Source: Amycolatopsis pretoriensis
GTDB taxonomy: Bacteria; Actinomycetota; Actinomycetes; Mycobacteriales; Pseudonocardiaceae
Direction: 5' to 3'
DNA length: 64,000 bases
Assembly: GCF_900107925.1 (NCBI RefSeq)
Contig: NZ_FNUJ01000003.1
Span: 124,001-188,000 of the forward strand
The position numbers were made by a program, and so were the translations under genes. Positions 62,038-64,000 of this stretch are shown one piece after another. The notes below the pieces were generated by a model that searched no databases, was not told where the DNA came from, and saw only the letters and a list, made by a program, of their open reading frames with translations. Every line of letters starts with the position of its first letter. The stretch's first letter is position 1.

Positions 62038-62826
62038 GTGGAACTGACCGGACGGGTGGCCGTGCTGACCGGCGCGGCCCACGGGATCGGGGCGGCGATG
62101 GCCCGCCGCTTCGCCGCGGCGGGCGCGGCCGGGGTCGTCGTGTCGGACGTCGACGCCGCGGGCGCCGGCCGGGTGGCGGACGAGATCGCCGACGCGGGCG
62201 GGCGCGCGATCGCCGTCACCGCCGACGCGACGTCCAAAAAGGACCTGAAGACGCTGGTCGCGGCGGCCCGCGCCGAGTTCGGCGAGGTGGACCTGTTCTG
62301 CGCCAACGCGGGCGCGGCCTTCGGCACCGGTGTCCACGCGGCGGACGAGCAGTGGGCGAAGTCGTGGGAGATCAACGTCATGCAGCACGTCCACGCCGCG
62401 CAGGTCGTGCTGCCCGCGATGCTCGCGCGCGGCGAGGGCTACCTGCTGATCACGGCGTCCGGCGCCGGCCTGCTCGGCACGCCCGGCGACGCGCCGTACT
62501 CGGTCACCAAGCACGCCGCCGTCGGCCTCGCCGAGTGGCTGGCGATCACCTACCGGCCGCGGGGGGTGCGGGTCAGCGCGCTGTGCCCGCTCGGCGTCCG
62601 CACGGCGCTGCTCGAACCCGGCATCGCCGCCGGGCACCCGGCCGCGCTGGCGATCGCCGCGGCGGCCCCGCTGCTCGAACCCGAGGACGTCGCCGACGCG
62701 GTCGTGGCCGGGCTCGGCGCGGAGGAGTTCCTGATCCTGCCGCACGAATCGGTGCGGGAGGCGTTCCTGCGCAAGGCCGGCGCGGTCGACGCGTGGATCG
62801 ACGAGATGGCCGTCCAGGGAGGCTGA
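62038..62826 (+). CDS. Short-chain dehydrogenase/reductase
   Basis: 262 residues, GTG at 62038 (RBS gggag). Rossmann motif VAVLTGAAHGIGAAMARRFA, NAG (FCANAGAAFG), catalytic Ser (LLITASGAGLLG) and YSVTK (Tyr and Lys) are all intact. Acidic D in VVVSDVDAAG suggests NAD(H) preference. The gene lies divergent from PKS1, likely to reduce or oxidise a tailoring position of the PKS product. It is 2 bp from the AKR-like gene downstream. Confidence 0.92.
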   Translation: MELTGRVAVLTGAAHGIGAAMARRFAAAGAAGVVVSDVDAAGAGRVADEIADAGGRAIAVTADATSKKDLKTLVAAARAEFGEVDLFCANAGAAFGTGVHAADEQWAKSWEINVMQHVHAAQVVLPAMLARGEGYLLITASGAGLLGTPGDAPYSVTKHAAVGLAEWLAITYRPRGVRVSALCPLGVRTALLEPGIAAGHPAALAIAAAAPLLEPEDVADAVVAGLGAEEFLILPHESVREAFLRKAGAVDAWIDEMAVQGG

Positions 62827-62828
62827 GC

Positions 62829-63797
62829 GTGGAGTACCGCAGGATCGGCGCGAGCGGGCTCGCGGTGAGCGAGATCGCCTACGGCAACTGGCTGACGCAC
62901 GACGCTCCCGGCTGCGTCGCCGCGGCGCTGGACGCCGGCGTCACGACGTTCCACACCGCGGCGGCGTGGGACGGCGGCGCGGCGGAAACCGCTTTCGGGC
63001 AAGCGTTTTCCGGCGTGCGCCGCGACGAACTCGTGCTGTGCACCGGCGTGTTCTGGCCCGAGGGTCCCGGCCCGAACGACGCCGGGCTGAGCCGCAAGCA
63101 CGTGATCGCGTCGCTGGAGGGGTCGCTGCGGCGGCTGCGCACCGACCACGTCGACGTCTACCAGCTGCTGCGCTTCGACTACCGGACGCCGGTCGCGGAG
63201 ACGTTCCTCGCGCTGTCGGACCTGGTGCGGCAAGGGAAGATCCTGTACGCCGGCACGGCGGAGTGGACGGCCGAGCAGCTCCTGCAGGCCCGCGACGCGG
63301 CCGAGCGCTACGACGTCCCGTTGATCAGCAACCAGCCGCACTACTCGATGCTGTGGCGGGTGGCCGAGGCGCAGGTGATGCCGGTCGGCGAGCGGATCGG
63401 CGTCGGGCAGTTCGCGTCGGTGCCGCTGGCGCAGGGCGTGCTGACCGGCAAGTACCGCGACGGGCGCGTCCCGGCGGGCTCGCGCGCGGCCGCGAAGCCC
63501 CACGCGCGGCCACTGCTGATGCCCGAACTGCTGGAGCGGGTCGAAATGCTGCGCGGTGTCGCGGACGACGCCGGGCTGACCATGGCGCAGCTCGCACTGG
63601 CCTGGACGCTGCAGCACGAGACGGTCGCGTCGGCGGTCGTCGGCGCGAGCACGCCGGAGCAGGTCACCGAGAACGCGAAGGCGGCCGGCATCCGGCTGGA
63701 CCTCGACGTCCTGACCCGCGTCGACCACCTGCTCGGCAGCTTCGTGCAGACCGACCCACGGCTGGTGTGGTCGCCGCCGGCGTCCTCAGCGATCTAG
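62829..63797 (+). CDS. Aldo-keto reductase fold protein without catalytic tetrad
   Basis: 322 residues, GTG at 62829. The AKR barrel is full length and well conserved elsewhere (EYRRIGASGLAVSEIAYGN, LSRKHVIASLEGSLRRLRTDHVDVYQLL, FLALSDLVRQGKILYAGTAEW, the final QLALAWTLQHETVASAVVGAS that binds NADPH). All four tetrad positions differ: Asp to His (TFHTAA), Tyr to Trp (AAAWDGG), Lys to Gly (VLCTGVF) and His to Leu (YQLLRFD). A normal hydride-transfer mechanism is therefore excluded. It may bind cofactor or lipid as a regulator, or have a new chemistry. Confidence 0.9.
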   Translation: MEYRRIGASGLAVSEIAYGNWLTHDAPGCVAAALDAGVTTFHTAAAWDGGAAETAFGQAFSGVRRDELVLCTGVFWPEGPGPNDAGLSRKHVIASLEGSLRRLRTDHVDVYQLLRFDYRTPVAETFLALSDLVRQGKILYAGTAEWTAEQLLQARDAAERYDVPLISNQPHYSMLWRVAEAQVMPVGERIGVGQFASVPLAQGVLTGKYRDGRVPAGSRAAAKPHARPLLMPELLERVEMLRGVADDAGLTMAQLALAWTLQHETVASAVVGASTPEQVTENAKAAGIRLDLDVLTRVDHLLGSFVQTDPRLVWSPPASSAI

Positions 63798-64000
63798 CCG
63801 GAGCCGAGGCAGACGAAGGGGCGGCGGAAGGGGTCGACGGCGATCGCGTCGGCCAGCGCCAGCGCGGGGCTGTCCCGCGCGGCCAGCGCGCGGTAGTAGT
63901 CGTCCATCGCGGCCGCCGAGGCCAGGTCGCCGACCCGCGACAGCGGCGCGATGACCGTGCGGGAGCCGCTGGCGAGCAGGGCGCTGGCGAAACCGAGCGC
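63794..64000 (-). CDS. CHAT-domain protein, C-terminal fragment
   Basis: 68 residues before the TAG at 63794-63796; the rest lies beyond the window. The visible text has the CHAT (caspase-like) ending: GFASALLASGSRTVIAPLSRVGD, DDYYRALAARDSPALALADAI and the terminal RPFVCLGSG. CHAT proteins in actinobacteria usually carry TPR repeats and often belong to conflict or signalling systems. Its stop overlaps that of the convergent AKR-like gene by two bases. Confidence 0.75.
   Translation of the reverse strand, partial: ALGFASALLASGSRTVIAPLSRVGDLASAAAMDDYYRALAARDSPALALADAIAVDPFRRPFVCLGSG

Noticed and set aside
56954..62047. Very long plus-strand open frame opposite PKS1
   Set aside because: It is an antisense shadow caused by high GC third positions: Arg/Gly/Ala-rich, no domain match, no RBS, while the minus strand encodes a coherent PKS.
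50073..63797. Calling the right-hand cluster an enediyne cluster
   Set aside because: PPTase-DH and IDSIKR features are shared with enediyne synthases, but none of the conserved enediyne accessory genes is present and an enoyl reductase is fused instead.

Overview
The window is high-GC actinobacterial DNA. Frequent GTG starts, 4-bp ATGA/GTGA stop-start overlaps, a complete Mce operon, an ECF42 sigma/DGPF pair, PucR-type regulators and DUF6801-like secreted proteins suggest a Pseudonocardiaceae genome, most like Amycolatopsis. The genus is an inference from gene content. No tRNA, rRNA, CRISPR array, transposase or integrase was seen.

Left part (1-22.9 kb), mostly envelope and signalling genes: a truncated Ser/Thr kinase with a translationally coupled membrane protein; an Ig-like anchored surface protein; an ArsR-SRPBCC regulator behind a perfect 24-bp palindrome; efeO-efeB (no efeU in view); a secreted phosphoesterase; an alpha/beta hydrolase with a possible leader peptide; a five-gene stress-signalling operon (receiver-PP2C, CHASE3 histidine kinase, receiver, STAS, RsbW-like kinase); an ECF42 sigma factor with its DGPF partner; a DUF2252 protein; two DUF6801-like secreted proteins; a lipoprotein-lipase pair; a GtrA protein and a GNAT.

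Middle part (23-48 kb): four paralogous PucR-family regulators surround an alpha/beta hydrolase. They abut, tail to tail, a minus-strand pair made of a fatty acyl-AMP ligase-like protein and an 1833-residue PKS. This pair is the oddest thing here. The open reading frames are intact and overlap, but the ligase lacks its phosphate-binding motif, acyl-pocket region and C-terminal lysine. The PKS has lost the KS Cys-His-His, the KR NADPH loop and Tyr, and the TE Ser, while both carrier-protein serines and the AT Ser/His remain. Its KS also carries a repeat insertion of about 200 residues. Directly upstream on the same strand lies an 11-gene operon: a secreted protein, yrbEA-yrbEB, mceA-F and two Mce-associated proteins. 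Before it is a DUF6801-like protein with about 19 TTEPTTP repeats.

Right part (48-64 kb): a compact gene cluster in the style of PUFA and enediyne synthases. PKS1 (FMN enoyl reductase-KS-AT-ACP-KR), PKS2 (KS-AT-DH-PPTase-like), a free ACP, an alpha/beta hydrolase and a macrolide-type glycosyltransferase form one overlapping minus-strand operon. A DrrAB-like exporter converges on its end. Divergent from it are an SDR and an aldo-keto reductase fold protein that has lost all four catalytic tetrad residues. The likely output is a reduced, glycosylated polyketide or lipid that is exported; the product is unknown. The window ends in the C-terminus of a CHAT-domain protein.
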